Below are positions 33,460 to 42,070 of a stretch of DNA of 64,000 nt, piece after piece (the stretch's first letter is position 1; every line of letters begins with the position of its first letter). Both the position numbers and the translations under genes were made by a program. The DNA is from Pleurocapsa minor GSE-CHR-MK 17-07R (GTDB lineage Bacteria > Chloroflexota > Anaerolineae > Aggregatilineales > Phototrophicaceae): positions 1-64,000 of the forward strand of contig JAHHHY010000009.1 in NCBI GenBank assembly GCA_019359125.1, given 5' to 3'. Below the pieces are notes generated by a model, which was not told the origin of the DNA, ran no database searches, and saw nothing but the letters and a program-made list of their open reading frames with translations.

Positions 33460-34518
33460 TCACGCTTTCCAGGTTTTACGCAGCACGCGCAGCCAGTTCT
33501 CGTGCGTGATTTTGCGCAGCGAGTCATCGTCGTAGCCTGCCCGCGCCAGCGCCGCAATCAGCACCGGGTAGCTGGACGCATCCGGCAGGTCTTTCGGGAA
33601 GGGCGCATCGCCATAATCCGCGCCGATGCCCACGCGGTCGATGCCCAGCCGTTCGACCAGATAATCGACGTGGCGCACGACCGTCTCGACCGGTGTATCG
33701 CGGTCATCACGCGCATCTTCACGCAGCAGCGCGGTCACCAGGTTGACGCCCACCATGCCGTCCGATTCAGCGATGGCCGCCAGCTGTTTGTCGGTCAGGT
33801 TGCGCGGAAGCTGGCACAATGCGTGCGCGTTGGAGTGCGTGGCCACCAGCGGCGCGTCGGTGATTCCGGCCACGTCCCAGAAGCCTTTTTCGTTCAGGTG
33901 CGACAGGTCGATCATGATGCCCAGTCGATTACATGCGCGCACCAGCGACTTTCCAATATCGGTCAGGCCGGGGCCGGTGTCGGGCGAATGCGGAAACTTG
34001 AACGGGACGCCGTGGCCGAAGATCGTCGGGCGGCTCCACACGATGCCCAGCGAACGCAGTCCCGCCTGGTAATACACCTCCAGCGCGTCCAGATGCGCGT
34101 CAATCTGTTCCGCGCCCTCAAAATGCAGGGCAGCGCCCAGCACCCCGTCGCGCAGACAGGCCTCCATGTCGGCCACTGTCCGAACGACTCTGACCTGCCC
34201 GCCAGACTGCGCCTCGATGCGGAACAGATTGGCGACCATCGCCATCGCTGCTGGCTGCGCTGCTGCATAGGGCAGTTCGGGCATCTCATAGATTTTGGTG
34301 GGATCGAAATGATGCGCCAGGTCCAGCGATTCGGCCTCGCTGATGAACACGGCGAAGAAGCCCGCGGCCAGCCCGCCTTCACGCGCACGAGGCAGATCCA
34401 CCTGGCGCCCGTCGATGCGCTCAAAAAACGTGCTGACAGGCGCACTGGTGGGCGGCGAAAAGTACATCAGGGCGTCGTTGTGCCCGTCGATAATCGGGTA
34501 GCGCGGCAGGTCGGTCAT
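33460..34518 (-). CDS. Membrane-dipeptidase-family (M19) metallopeptidase
   Basis: A 352-residue zinc peptidase of the renal-dipeptidase family. The N-terminal metal motif is PIIDGHNDALMYF (H-x-D), with further ligands in GALLHFEGAEQID-like text (AALHFEGAEQIDAHL), MIDLSHLNEKGFWDVA and VATHSNAHAL. HVDYLVERLGIDRVGIGADY belongs to the C-terminal barrel. The family cleaves dipeptides, including D-amino-acid ones. ATG 34518 places the H-x-D motif about 10 residues in, as usual; a longer frame to 34599 is rejected. No signal peptide is seen. Confidence 0.9.
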   Translation of the reverse strand: MTDLPRYPIIDGHNDALMYFSPPTSAPVSTFFERIDGRQVDLPRAREGGLAAGFFAVFISEAESLDLAHHFDPTKIYEMPELPYAAAQPAAMAMVANLFRIEAQSGGQVRVVRTVADMEACLRDGVLGAALHFEGAEQIDAHLDALEVYYQAGLRSLGIVWSRPTIFGHGVPFKFPHSPDTGPGLTDIGKSLVRACNRLGIMIDLSHLNEKGFWDVAGITDAPLVATHSNAHALCQLPRNLTDKQLAAIAESDGMVGVNLVTALLREDARDDRDTPVETVVRHVDYLVERLGIDRVGIGADYGDAPFPKDLPDASSYPVLIAALARAGYDDDSLRKITHENWLRVLRKTWKA

Positions 34519-34684
34519 GACAGCGTTGTCCGGGACAGGCGGCAAGTTTAAGCGGATTGTAGCCATTCCTGCGGTCAAACCTGTAAAAAAGCTGTGCAAG
34601 TATGGCGGGTCAGATTGTGCGCTGCCTGCACGCCTGTATACTGGAATTCATCGGATTAAATAATTTATAACGACTGGAAATTTT

Positions 34685-36973
34685 ATGCAGCGCCGACACG
34701 TCCGCCTGTACACCGTGTGTATTCTCGTGTTCATCAGTCTGTTTGCTGCACATGCTGCGCTGGCCCAGCGCGACCCGGACACCGACGGTGATGGCCTGCC
34801 GGACAGCGTCGATGCCTGCCCCAGGGAATCAGGCCCACGCGAGAACGGCGGCTGTCCGCTGCCCACGCCCGTGCCAGACAGTGATGGCGACGGTCTGGTC
34901 GATACCGCCGACAACTGCCCGAATGCGTCTGGTCCGCGTGAAAACGGCGGCTGTCCGCTGCCCACGCCGGTGCCCGACAGCGATGGCGATGGTCTGGCCG
35001 ATACCGCGGACAACTGCCCGAATGCCTCCGGGCCACGCGAGAATGGCGGCTGTCCGCTGCCCACGCCCGTGCCCGACAGCGATGGTGACGGTCTGGCCGA
35101 TACCGCCGACAACTGCCCGAATGCGTCCGGTCCACGCGAAAATGGCGGTTGTCCGCTGCCCACGCCCGTGCCCGACAGCGATGGCGACGGCCTGCCTGAT
35201 AATGCCGACAACTGCCCGAATGCCTTTGGCCCGCGCGAAAATGGCGGCTGTCCGCTGCCCACGCCGACACCGTTCCCGGCCATTGTCCCGCTGTCCGGCT
35301 CAGTCGAGCCCGGCCTGATGCAGCCCACCCAGGGCCCCATCACCAGCACCGCGCCGGGCTGCTTCCTGCGCAATGTCGGCACCACCCCGTATCCGGTTGT
35401 GTATTACGATGCCTCGCTCAACTTCAGCACTGTCGATTATCCGGACTATATCAACTGGGTGCAGGGCGTGGATTACAACGACAGCACCAGCGCGCCGGAA
35501 ATTCAGGCGGTGAGCGATGATATCGTGGCTATCATGGCGCCAGATGCCTTTCAATACGTGGAGAAGATCCTCAATGTGCCTGTGCCCGGCCTGGGCCTCG
35601 TGCAGGTCTATCGCTTGTGGCTGGGAGGCTGGGTGATTCCCGGCGCGTTCCCCGGCGAAATTCAGCTCATCCTGGGGACGCCGCCGTGCCCGGAAGAACT
35701 GCTGATCGGCACGCCGGATTTCGACATCACGATTCCTGAGCTGGATTTTGACTTCCTGCCGGACGGGATTCGCCTGGCTGATATCATCGGACCGACGCTG
35801 GCCCCGTGGGGCGCTGGCGATGCGGACGCCTCCAACGGGACTCCGGCGCTCTCGCCCGATTTCCTGCGCGGGGAGGCGACCTGCCTGCGGGTGGGGCGCG
35901 GCGGCCTGGCCGTGTGCCTGCCACAGTCCGCGGCGACTGATGCCGATTCACCAGCGCAGGACTTGCATTTCCTGCCCGTGGACCGCGGCATCTTCGGGCT
36001 GGTCGATTCGCCTGATGGTGCGCGGCCTGTGCTGATGGTCGACGACCTGCTGCTCGATGGCGCTGCCATTGCCGCCGCGCTGCTGGATGATGCGCCCGCA
36101 GCGCCGGATGCGCCCTTCGCGCCTGGTCGGCGCGGCAGCATGACCTTCCTGCCCAACCTGGGCATCCCCGGCATGATCGGCTTCCTGCTCAATGTCGACG
36201 GGGACTCGCTGCTGCTGCCCGTGGGCGTGGGTGGAGATGGCTGTACAGGTGGCATCGGCATGCTGCTGGCGGGGGGACAGGCGATCTTCTGCGGCGATTT
36301 GGATGGCGACGGCGACACCGACAGCGCCGATGCCGATGCGTATTTTGGCGCTGACGCGCCCGGGCTGGTCTTCAACGGCATCATCGTGTTTGGCGAAGAC
36401 GGCGCCAGTGTGCGCGATCCGCTTGGCCGCGACTTCGATATTGCCTCGGAAGACGGCAGCATAATTGCAGTTAGCTTGCTGCTGCCCGCTATCCAGAAAG
36501 TCCGGGAAGCGGCGGCGCGCGCTGTCGCGTGCGATGGCTCGGTTTTGCCTGCCGAACTGGCCCAGAGTTTCCAGTTCTGCGATGGCTCGGTGATGCCGTC
36601 CGACGCGGGCCAGATTATACCGGTGGAAGTGTTTGGAGATGGCAGTGTCGTGCCTGCCGAAGCGCTGGCCGCGCTGGAGAATGGCGCTGGCGTGGGCGGG
36701 CTGTCTGTGCTGCTGCTGGCTGAAGCGCCGGGCGATGGGTCGGTGATGCCCGCGGCGCTCTCGCTGCTGCCCCCAGGGACTGACATCAGCGGCGACGGCA
36801 GCGTCATGCCCGGCGATGTTATGCAGGCAGGCGATGGCTCGGTCTTCGTGCTGCTGCCGGGAGACAATCAGCTTGTGCTAGGCGATGGCTCGGTGATTCC
36901 CGCGCCGCTGGGCGCGCTGTTCGGCGTCGTCGGTGGGCAGGCATTCCTGGCTGTGCCGTCCGCTGCCGGCTAA
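34685..36973 (+). CDS. Exported thrombospondin-type-3 / DGSV-repeat protein
   Basis: A 762-residue exported protein (signal VCILVFISLFAAHAALAQ). Residues 32-197 are five near-identical 33-residue calcium-binding units of the DSDGDGLxDTADNCPN type, each ending GPRENGGCPLPTPVP. The centre (about 200-400) is an unrecognised beta-rich part. A dockerin/EF-hand-like DLDGDGDTDSADADAYFG follows at about 538. Then LLLPAIQKVREAAARA, similar to the helix of DUF1559 prepilin-like proteins, precedes seven spaced copies of (C/G)DGSV(x)P. The protein is probably a cell-surface, calcium-stabilised adhesin or structural component. A terminator lies right after the stop. Confidence 0.75.
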   Translation: MQRRHVRLYTVCILVFISLFAAHAALAQRDPDTDGDGLPDSVDACPRESGPRENGGCPLPTPVPDSDGDGLVDTADNCPNASGPRENGGCPLPTPVPDSDGDGLADTADNCPNASGPRENGGCPLPTPVPDSDGDGLADTADNCPNASGPRENGGCPLPTPVPDSDGDGLPDNADNCPNAFGPRENGGCPLPTPTPFPAIVPLSGSVEPGLMQPTQGPITSTAPGCFLRNVGTTPYPVVYYDASLNFSTVDYPDYINWVQGVDYNDSTSAPEIQAVSDDIVAIMAPDAFQYVEKILNVPVPGLGLVQVYRLWLGGWVIPGAFPGEIQLILGTPPCPEELLIGTPDFDITIPELDFDFLPDGIRLADIIGPTLAPWGAGDADASNGTPALSPDFLRGEATCLRVGRGGLAVCLPQSAATDADSPAQDLHFLPVDRGIFGLVDSPDGARPVLMVDDLLLDGAAIAAALLDDAPAAPDAPFAPGRRGSMTFLPNLGIPGMIGFLLNVDGDSLLLPVGVGGDGCTGGIGMLLAGGQAIFCGDLDGDGDTDSADADAYFGADAPGLVFNGIIVFGEDGASVRDPLGRDFDIASEDGSIIAVSLLLPAIQKVREAAARAVACDGSVLPAELAQSFQFCDGSVMPSDAGQIIPVEVFGDGSVVPAEALAALENGAGVGGLSVLLLAEAPGDGSVMPAALSLLPPGTDISGDGSVMPGDVMQAGDGSVFVLLPGDNQLVLGDGSVIPAPLGALFGVVGGQAFLAVPSAAG
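34778..35275 (+). repeat. Five tandem 99-bp coding repeats (TSP3 units)
   Basis: Five units of about 99 bp are near identical at DNA level (for example GAAAATGGCGGCTGTCCGCT and CCCGACAGCGATGGCGA recur). They encode the type-3 calcium-binding repeats of the protein. The high DNA identity implies recent expansion or homogenisation, so copy number may vary between strains. Confidence 0.85.
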
Positions 36974-36996
36974 ATAACGCGTGATCGTTTAAAACA

Positions 36997-37036
36997 ACAC
37001 GCCCGACAGAATCAAACCTGTCGGGCGTGTCCTTTT
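36997..37036 (+). terminator. Rho-independent terminator
   Basis: ACACGCCCGACAG (36997-37009) pairs perfectly with CTGTCGGGCGTGT (37018-37030) around AATCAAAC, followed by CCTTTT. It separates two convergent genes and probably serves the TSP3 gene. Confidence 0.9.
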
Positions 37037-37065
37037 ATGTGTGAGGTTCGTCGCCCCGTTGACGC

Positions 37066-39384
37066 TCAGCGCAGCAGGGCGCCCGCGCCATCGGCCACGA
37101 CATCCCCACCCGCCGCGATGGTGACGCTGTTCCCGGAAATCGTCACGCTGTAGCCCGCGCCAGCCGTCAGGCCAGACGCCAGCACGCGCCCAACTGGCCC
37201 GCCCGCATCGATGGTCAGCGGCAGCGGCAGCCCGGCAGCCAGATCGACCGGGAAGATCGCCAGCGTATCGCCCGCCAGCACGGCATCGAACCCGGCGCCG
37301 CTCACGCGTACCGCGGGCAGGGCCGCGGCACCCGCATCGGCCCCCTGCAGCACAGTCAGGAAGCGCGTGTTGGCCGGCGCGCCGGTCGCCTCAATCAGCA
37401 GGCGGTAATTCATGTTTTCGCCAAACGCCGGATTGGCGCTGGCCTCAGGTGTGAACGGATACGCCGTGATATCTGCCGCTTCGGGCAGCACGCTGGTCAC
37501 GAACAACTGCTGTCCGGTCGCGGTGGCCATGCTGGCGACGCGCTCGGTCACGGTGGCCTCGGCCGGGAAATTCAGGTGGAACTGCTTGACGCGGCCCTCG
37601 CTCAGTGTTTCGGCGCGGTCGTACACGAAAATCATGTCCGGCATCAGCCAGAACACGTCGCGGCTGGCATGGCCCACATCGAGCAGATTTTCATAGTCGG
37701 TGTTGTACAGGCTGGTGCTGTCGCCGCTGGCAAAGGTATAGCTTTCGGCCGTGCTGATGCGCGGCGGCGGGCCGTCATTGCCGATATACAGCCACTGCGA
37801 GCCGCGCTGGTTGAGCATATAGCGGTAGTCGGTGCTCTCGCGGTCGACGGCGCTGTTCTGGATGGTGATGGTGTTCATGTGGTCAGACGAGATATAGTCC
37901 AGGTCGTAGCCCACGCGCACTTTCGTCAGCCATTCGCCGTCGCGATAGAACTCGATGGCATTGCCGTTGGCGCTCTGGTGATCGACGCGGTTCCAGCTCA
38001 GCCCATAGGTAAACCACGCGGCATCGTCGGCCCAGCTCGTGCGGACGCTCAGGCGGCGCATGCCCTCGGCATACCACGCGGTGGGCAGCGTCGGGCGCGG
38101 GTTGGCCGGTTCGGGCGCCCCCGGCTCAAACAACAGGTAATACAGCACGCTCATCTGGTACTGTTCGCTGTCGCCGGCGCGCTCCAGGAAGCCCTCAGCC
38201 AGGCCGGGCGCGCTGTTCAGTTCGATCCAGCGCAGGGCATCCAGCCGGTCAGCATTGCCGGTCATCTGGTCATACACGCCCAGCGCGCCAAACATCTCGA
38301 TATGGTCGGGCATCCAGTAGTTCTGGCCGCTGCCATACCATGCCGGCAGATAGGCCTCGCCGTACCACTCATTGGGCGCGGGGACCGGGCTCATGCTGGT
38401 CAGGTAGGCCGGGATGGTCTGGTCCCAGAACGGATTGGCATCAAACGACACCTGCGGCCCCCACACATCAGGGCGATTCTCCCCGGCGGTGTGCAGCGCC
38501 AGCAGGAATTGCGCCGTGTAACCGAGCGACTGCGGCGAGTATTCAAAGCCCTCTGCGCCCAGCCCGCCCGCGATGTCATTGCGCATCATGTGGTCGATGA
38601 CGTACATCCACGCGCCGGTCGCGTTGGCCAGATAGCCATACAGGGCGCCATCAGGATCGTCGGCCGGGTCCAGCGCCAGCGCCATCAGGCCCATATTGCG
38701 CATGTGCGCCGCGTAATAGTTGTTGTTCGACCAGCGAAAATAGCCGGGATCGGCCAGCAGGGCGGGATCATTCAGCACGTCTACCGGCTGCGGATGGTTG
38801 TTATTGGTGGTGTCAGCCAGCTTGTTTTCGGCGCTCCAGCGCAGGAACACCTCGCGGATGAGCGCCTTGTCCTCGGTTGTGAATGTCTGGTACGCCCAGT
38901 CCACCGTCAGCGGGAAGGCCACGCCGTACCAGCGCGACCGGTCGCTGAGCGCGAAATACGGGTCGCGGAACATTTCGCCAGCCGCCGGGCCCTGTGCCGC
39001 TGCCGTGATGATCGGCATCAGCATGTCATGCGCGCGCTGGGCGAAATCGGCGCGTTCGGCGGCGTCAGGATGCATCAGCGACACGAACGCGAACAGCATG
39101 GCCACGTTTTCGCCCGGGTATTCCGTCCACGCATACTCGCCGTTATCGCCGCGCGTCAGCGTGCCATCGTCCATATAGCCGCGCAGTTCCTCGGCCAGCA
39201 CCAGAATCCCCTCAGACCAGATCGGATTATCGGCGGTGGCACGCGCCTGCATCAGAGGCAGCGTGTCCTGATTGATCCACAGGCGCGGATGGCCCACAGA
39301 CGGGCGCTCCCCCTGGGCGAAGGTCGTGCCAGCCAGCAGCACGGTGAGACTTACCAGCAGCAGGACACGTCTGAACAGGCGCAT
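37066..39384 (-). CDS. Exported heparinase II/III-like polysaccharide lyase
   Basis: A 772-residue exported protein (signal VLLLVSLTVLLAGTTFAQ). The N-terminal two thirds is a helical alpha/alpha-toroid with GHPRLWINQDTLPLMQARA and NNNYYAAHMRNMGLMALAL. The C-terminal beta-sandwich contains LSWNRVDHQSANGNAIEFYR, then DGEWLTKVRVGYD, the heparinase II/III His/Asp motif. Such lyases cut uronic-acid polysaccharides by beta-elimination. Tyr and His in the toroid are probable catalytic residues but were not assigned. It is larger than typical PL12/PL21 members because of a C-terminal beta-domain. The substrate is unknown. Confidence 0.75.
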   Translation of the reverse strand: MRLFRRVLLLVSLTVLLAGTTFAQGERPSVGHPRLWINQDTLPLMQARATADNPIWSEGILVLAEELRGYMDDGTLTRGDNGEYAWTEYPGENVAMLFAFVSLMHPDAAERADFAQRAHDMLMPIITAAAQGPAAGEMFRDPYFALSDRSRWYGVAFPLTVDWAYQTFTTEDKALIREVFLRWSAENKLADTTNNNHPQPVDVLNDPALLADPGYFRWSNNNYYAAHMRNMGLMALALDPADDPDGALYGYLANATGAWMYVIDHMMRNDIAGGLGAEGFEYSPQSLGYTAQFLLALHTAGENRPDVWGPQVSFDANPFWDQTIPAYLTSMSPVPAPNEWYGEAYLPAWYGSGQNYWMPDHIEMFGALGVYDQMTGNADRLDALRWIELNSAPGLAEGFLERAGDSEQYQMSVLYYLLFEPGAPEPANPRPTLPTAWYAEGMRRLSVRTSWADDAAWFTYGLSWNRVDHQSANGNAIEFYRDGEWLTKVRVGYDLDYISSDHMNTITIQNSAVDRESTDYRYMLNQRGSQWLYIGNDGPPPRISTAESYTFASGDSTSLYNTDYENLLDVGHASRDVFWLMPDMIFVYDRAETLSEGRVKQFHLNFPAEATVTERVASMATATGQQLFVTSVLPEAADITAYPFTPEASANPAFGENMNYRLLIEATGAPANTRFLTVLQGADAGAAALPAVRVSGAGFDAVLAGDTLAIFPVDLAAGLPLPLTIDAGGPVGRVLASGLTAGAGYSVTISGNSVTIAAGGDVVADGAGALLR

Positions 39385-39537
39385 GGGAGTTTGCTTTCTG
39401 TCTGGGCGGGGGCGGACGGCGGGCGTTTGGTGTCGCCTGCCGTTTGCCTATATACTACGCTTGAAACCAGTTTTACGCTGGCTCAGGGCGAGTATCGCTA
39501 CAGCTTTTTTATCTTTTGCGCGACGGGAGCGCACGGC

Positions 39538-40593
39538 ATGACATCACGACGACTGTTCTGGGCATCCGCAGGCATCATGCTCGTGCTTTTCAGCCTGTGG
39601 GCGATGATGCTGCCTGCCCTGGCCGAGCCCGCCCCGCGCCAGGTCGCCACGGTGGATATCAACCTGACCGGTACTATCCCGCCCACCGTGATTGTGCTGC
39701 CCACAGCCGCCCCACCCACCGCGATTCCCACCGTGCCGCCGGGATTCGTGCCGCCGTCACCGTCGCCCGTGGGCTGCGCCCAGCCGCTGCCGCTCTCTGT
39801 AGGATCGACCATTTCACTGGAGCCGGGCGTCAACCTGCGCAATATCCCGAACCTGAACGGCGCGGTCACCAATTACTACCAGATCGAGACGCTGCTGATC
39901 GTGCAGGAAGGCCCGGTGTGCAACAACGGCTATAACTGGTGGCGCGTGTCTGGCTCTGGCGAGCCCGGCTGGGCCGTCGAAGGCCGCCCCGGTCGCTATT
40001 TCATTACGCTGATCGACACGACCGACCGCTCATGCTTCGAGCCGTTGGACTTGTCCGAGGGCGATGAGGCGCTCATCCTGACCGGCGTCGCTGTGAACGC
40101 TCTGCCAGACCCGAATTCGCTCACGCTGCATGCGCTGCTGACCGGTGAGAATGTCGTCATCCTGGGCGAGCCGATCTGCCGCGAGGGGCTGAACTGGTGG
40201 CGCGTGCGCGCGCCGTTCGGCAGCGCCGGGCAGAATCGCACTGTCGAGGGCTGGATTGGCGAGGGCTATCCGCTCGACCAGTACTGGATTCAGCCGCGCA
40301 TCCTGCCCACCCAGGCGCCCTACTGCCTGCGCCCGCTGCGCCTGTTCCCCGGCGTCTCCCGTGCTGCCGTGACCTATGCCGACGGGGTGGCCCGCACATT
40401 GCGCGCCGCGCCAGACCAGCAGGCCCAGCCCATCCAGTCGCTGATTGCCGGCGTGGCCTTCGACATCATCGGCGGGCCGGTGTGCGCCGACGGCTTCAAT
40501 TTCTGGCAGGTGCGCCTGCTGGTGACCGGCCAGGTGGGCTGGATCGCCGAGGGCCGCCCCGGCAATTACTGGTTCGACATCATCTTCCAGTAG
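39538..40593 (+). CDS. Exported protein with three SH3-like repeats
   Basis: A 351-residue exported protein (membrane segment ASAGIMLVLFSLWAMMLPAL) with a Pro/Thr-rich linker and three SH3-like domains. Each begins with a cysteine and P-L (GCAQPLPL, SCFEPLDL, YCLRPLRL) and has a second cysteine before a conserved aromatic block (VCNNGYNWWRV, ICREGLNWWRV, VCADGFNFWQV), so each domain may hold one disulfide. EGRPGxYxxxI closes domains one and three. Such proteins bind cell-wall or surface glycans. ATG 39538 follows CGGGAG and directly precedes the signal. Confidence 0.75.
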   Translation: MTSRRLFWASAGIMLVLFSLWAMMLPALAEPAPRQVATVDINLTGTIPPTVIVLPTAAPPTAIPTVPPGFVPPSPSPVGCAQPLPLSVGSTISLEPGVNLRNIPNLNGAVTNYYQIETLLIVQEGPVCNNGYNWWRVSGSGEPGWAVEGRPGRYFITLIDTTDRSCFEPLDLSEGDEALILTGVAVNALPDPNSLTLHALLTGENVVILGEPICREGLNWWRVRAPFGSAGQNRTVEGWIGEGYPLDQYWIQPRILPTQAPYCLRPLRLFPGVSRAAVTYADGVARTLRAAPDQQAQPIQSLIAGVAFDIIGGPVCADGFNFWQVRLLVTGQVGWIAEGRPGNYWFDIIFQ

Positions 40594-40724
40594 GGCGGGC
40601 CTGGCCCGTTGATATACAGGCTGGATGAAGCAGTATCACCTGCATCGAGTGCAGCGCAGGCAAAGGCCGGACGAAAATCGGGTGTAGAATCAGGCGATGC
40701 AGGCAGTGAGGAAGATACCTACTC

Positions 40725-40961
40725 ATGAGCGCACTCGAACGCGAAATTCTCGAAAAGTTTCAGCAATTGGATCCGGACGCCCAGCGGCGCATCATACAAA
40801 CAATTTCCGCGACCCGGCCAGAAGCGGAAGATCAGCCCGATCCGTGGGGCTCATGGCTGCGCACCACCCAGGCACTGCGGGCTGAATTGCAGCAAAAATA
40901 TGGCCCCTCAACGGGAATCGATGTCACCGCGCTGGTTCGTGAAGCGCGCGAGGAAGATTAA
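40725..40961 (+). CDS. Putative antitoxin of a VapBC-like module (partner truncated)
   Basis: A 78-residue helical protein rich in Glu, Arg and Gln, without a recognised DNA-binding motif. Its stop codon overlaps the ATG of a truncated PIN-domain toxin by one base (TAATG), the usual order and coupling of antitoxin and VapC-like toxin genes. GAGGAAG precedes the ATG. With the toxin gone the gene may be decaying or serve to neutralise a related toxin elsewhere. Its identity as an antitoxin rests on the context. Confidence 0.55.
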   Translation: MSALEREILEKFQQLDPDAQRRIIQTISATRPEAEDQPDPWGSWLRTTQALRAELQQKYGPSTGIDVTALVREAREED

Positions 40962-41068
40962 TGTCGGGGATAGTGCTCGATTCAGGGATTCTGAGTTCAC
41001 TGGCGCACCCCTGTGCCTACGCCGCCTGCGGTTCAAAACCGCAGGCTACGAGAAGCCCAAGTCCCTGA
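40961..41068 (+). pseudogene. Truncated PIN-domain (VapC-like) toxin gene
   Basis: The frame starts MSGIVLDSGILSSLAHP, the first strand of PIN-domain nucleases with the catalytic Asp in VLDSG. After 17 residues it enters a family B repeat and stops at 41066-41068. The rest of the roughly 130-residue toxin is missing, so it is inactive. Confidence 0.65.
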
Positions 41069-41183
41069 AGGGACTGAAAAGCAGCCTTTTGAGGTATGCA
41101 TTCCGCGAAGCAACCACGGCCAGTCCCTTCAGGGACTTGATCGGTTTGTAGCCCTGGGTTTTGAACCCGGGGCGGCGCCTGCG
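41012..41183. repeat. Family B composite inverted repeat (MITE-like)
   Basis: Hairpins CCTGCGGTTCAAAACCGCAG+G (41025-41045) and AGTCCCTGAAGGGACT (41060-41075) are mirrored by AGTCCCTTCAGGGACT (41122-41137) and CCCTGGGTTTTGAACCCGGG+G (41152-41172). The whole is two facing copies of a unit also present at 62759-62858. The element starts exactly where the PIN-toxin reading ends. Confidence 0.75.
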
Positions 41184-41283
41184 GACATGGCGAGTCTTTT
41201 GAACCCGGTGCGGCACTTTAGCTCCCTGCCCATGTCATCATTCCTGAAATAGTGATAGAATATTTGAGCTAATTTCAGGGGGA

Positions 41284-41994
41284 ATGATGATGAGCCAGAA
41301 TGCGCCGCAGCGGTTGTATCTCATGCAGGTTGGGATTATGCCGGAATACCACATTCCGATTGTGTGCTATCTGGTGCAGACGGGGGACGGCCGCAATATC
41401 CTGATCGACAGCGGCCTGCCGGAGATCATCCCCGAAGAAGCATCGGACTTCAAGAATGGTCACGACGTGATCGCGCAGTTGGCGGGCATCGGCCTGAAAC
41501 CGGACGATATCGATACCGTCATTTCGACGCATTATGATGTCGACCATGCTGGAAGGCACGCGGCCTTCACCAAGGCGGACTATGTGGTGCAGCGTGCGCA
41601 TCACCTGGATGCCGCCACCAACCCGCGCTATGCGTCCATTCGACCCGAATGGGATCAGCCCATCGAGCGCATCCGGCTGGTCGACGGCGACACTGAGTTG
41701 CTGCCTGGGCTGACGCTGATCGAGACGGGCGGGCATGTGCCGGGCCATCAGTCGGTGCTGGTGCGGCTGCCCCAAACGGGGGCGATTCTGCTGACGGTGG
41801 ACGCTGTCCCTTTTGCCGCCGGCTTCACCCGTGAGATGCAGGACGATGGTAGTAACCCGGACGCCGGGGCGATCCACGCCAGCACGGTCAAGCTGCTGGA
41901 TCTGGTCGAACGGGAGCAGATCGACATGGTGATTTTCGGTCATGACATGGCGCAGTGGCAGATGCTCAAAGAAGCGCCAGCGTTTTACGACTAA
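41284..41994 (+). CDS. MBL-fold hydrolase, N-acyl-homoserine-lactonase-like family
   Basis: A 236-residue metallo-beta-lactamase-fold protein. The metal motif is STHYDVDHAG (His83, Asp85, Asp87, His88), where classical AHL lactonases have H-x-H-x-D-H; Asp85 replaces the second His. Other motifs are NILIDSGLPE, GGHVPGHQSVLV, LLTVDA and FGHDMAQW, which complete the metal site and order. The family includes lactonases and many enzymes of unknown substrate. Three ATG codons open the frame; the true start may be the second or third. A terminator follows. Confidence 0.8.
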   Translation: MMMSQNAPQRLYLMQVGIMPEYHIPIVCYLVQTGDGRNILIDSGLPEIIPEEASDFKNGHDVIAQLAGIGLKPDDIDTVISTHYDVDHAGRHAAFTKADYVVQRAHHLDAATNPRYASIRPEWDQPIERIRLVDGDTELLPGLTLIETGGHVPGHQSVLVRLPQTGAILLTVDAVPFAAGFTREMQDDGSNPDAGAIHASTVKLLDLVEREQIDMVIFGHDMAQWQMLKEAPAFYD

Positions 41995-42007
41995 GCCTCA
42001 CTTAAAT

Positions 42008-42047
42008 AAAAACACCCCTTTCGTCGGTTGATGAAAGGGGTGTTTTT
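42008..42047. terminator. Bidirectional terminator
   Basis: AAAAACACCCCTTTC (42008-42022) pairs with GAAAGGGGTGTTTTT (42033-42047), giving A and T tracts on both sides, between convergent genes. Confidence 0.9.
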
Positions 42048-42070
42048 GTTTAGCCTGCTGTGCGCGCCGA

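Noticed and set aside
34778-35275. CRISPR-like tandem 99-bp repeats
   Set aside because: They are an in-frame coding repeat for calcium-binding TSP3 units.
37576-39537. Long plus-strand open frame running into the SH3 protein gene
   Set aside because: It is antisense to the heparinase-like gene and changes to sensible protein only at ATG 39538, where the signal peptide starts.
40900-41151. Small frame over the family B repeat (…LRFKTAGYEKPKSLKGLK…), with a similar one at 62690-62893
   Set aside because: Both are translations of the same hairpin repeat; similarity is due to the DNA element, not to a protein.
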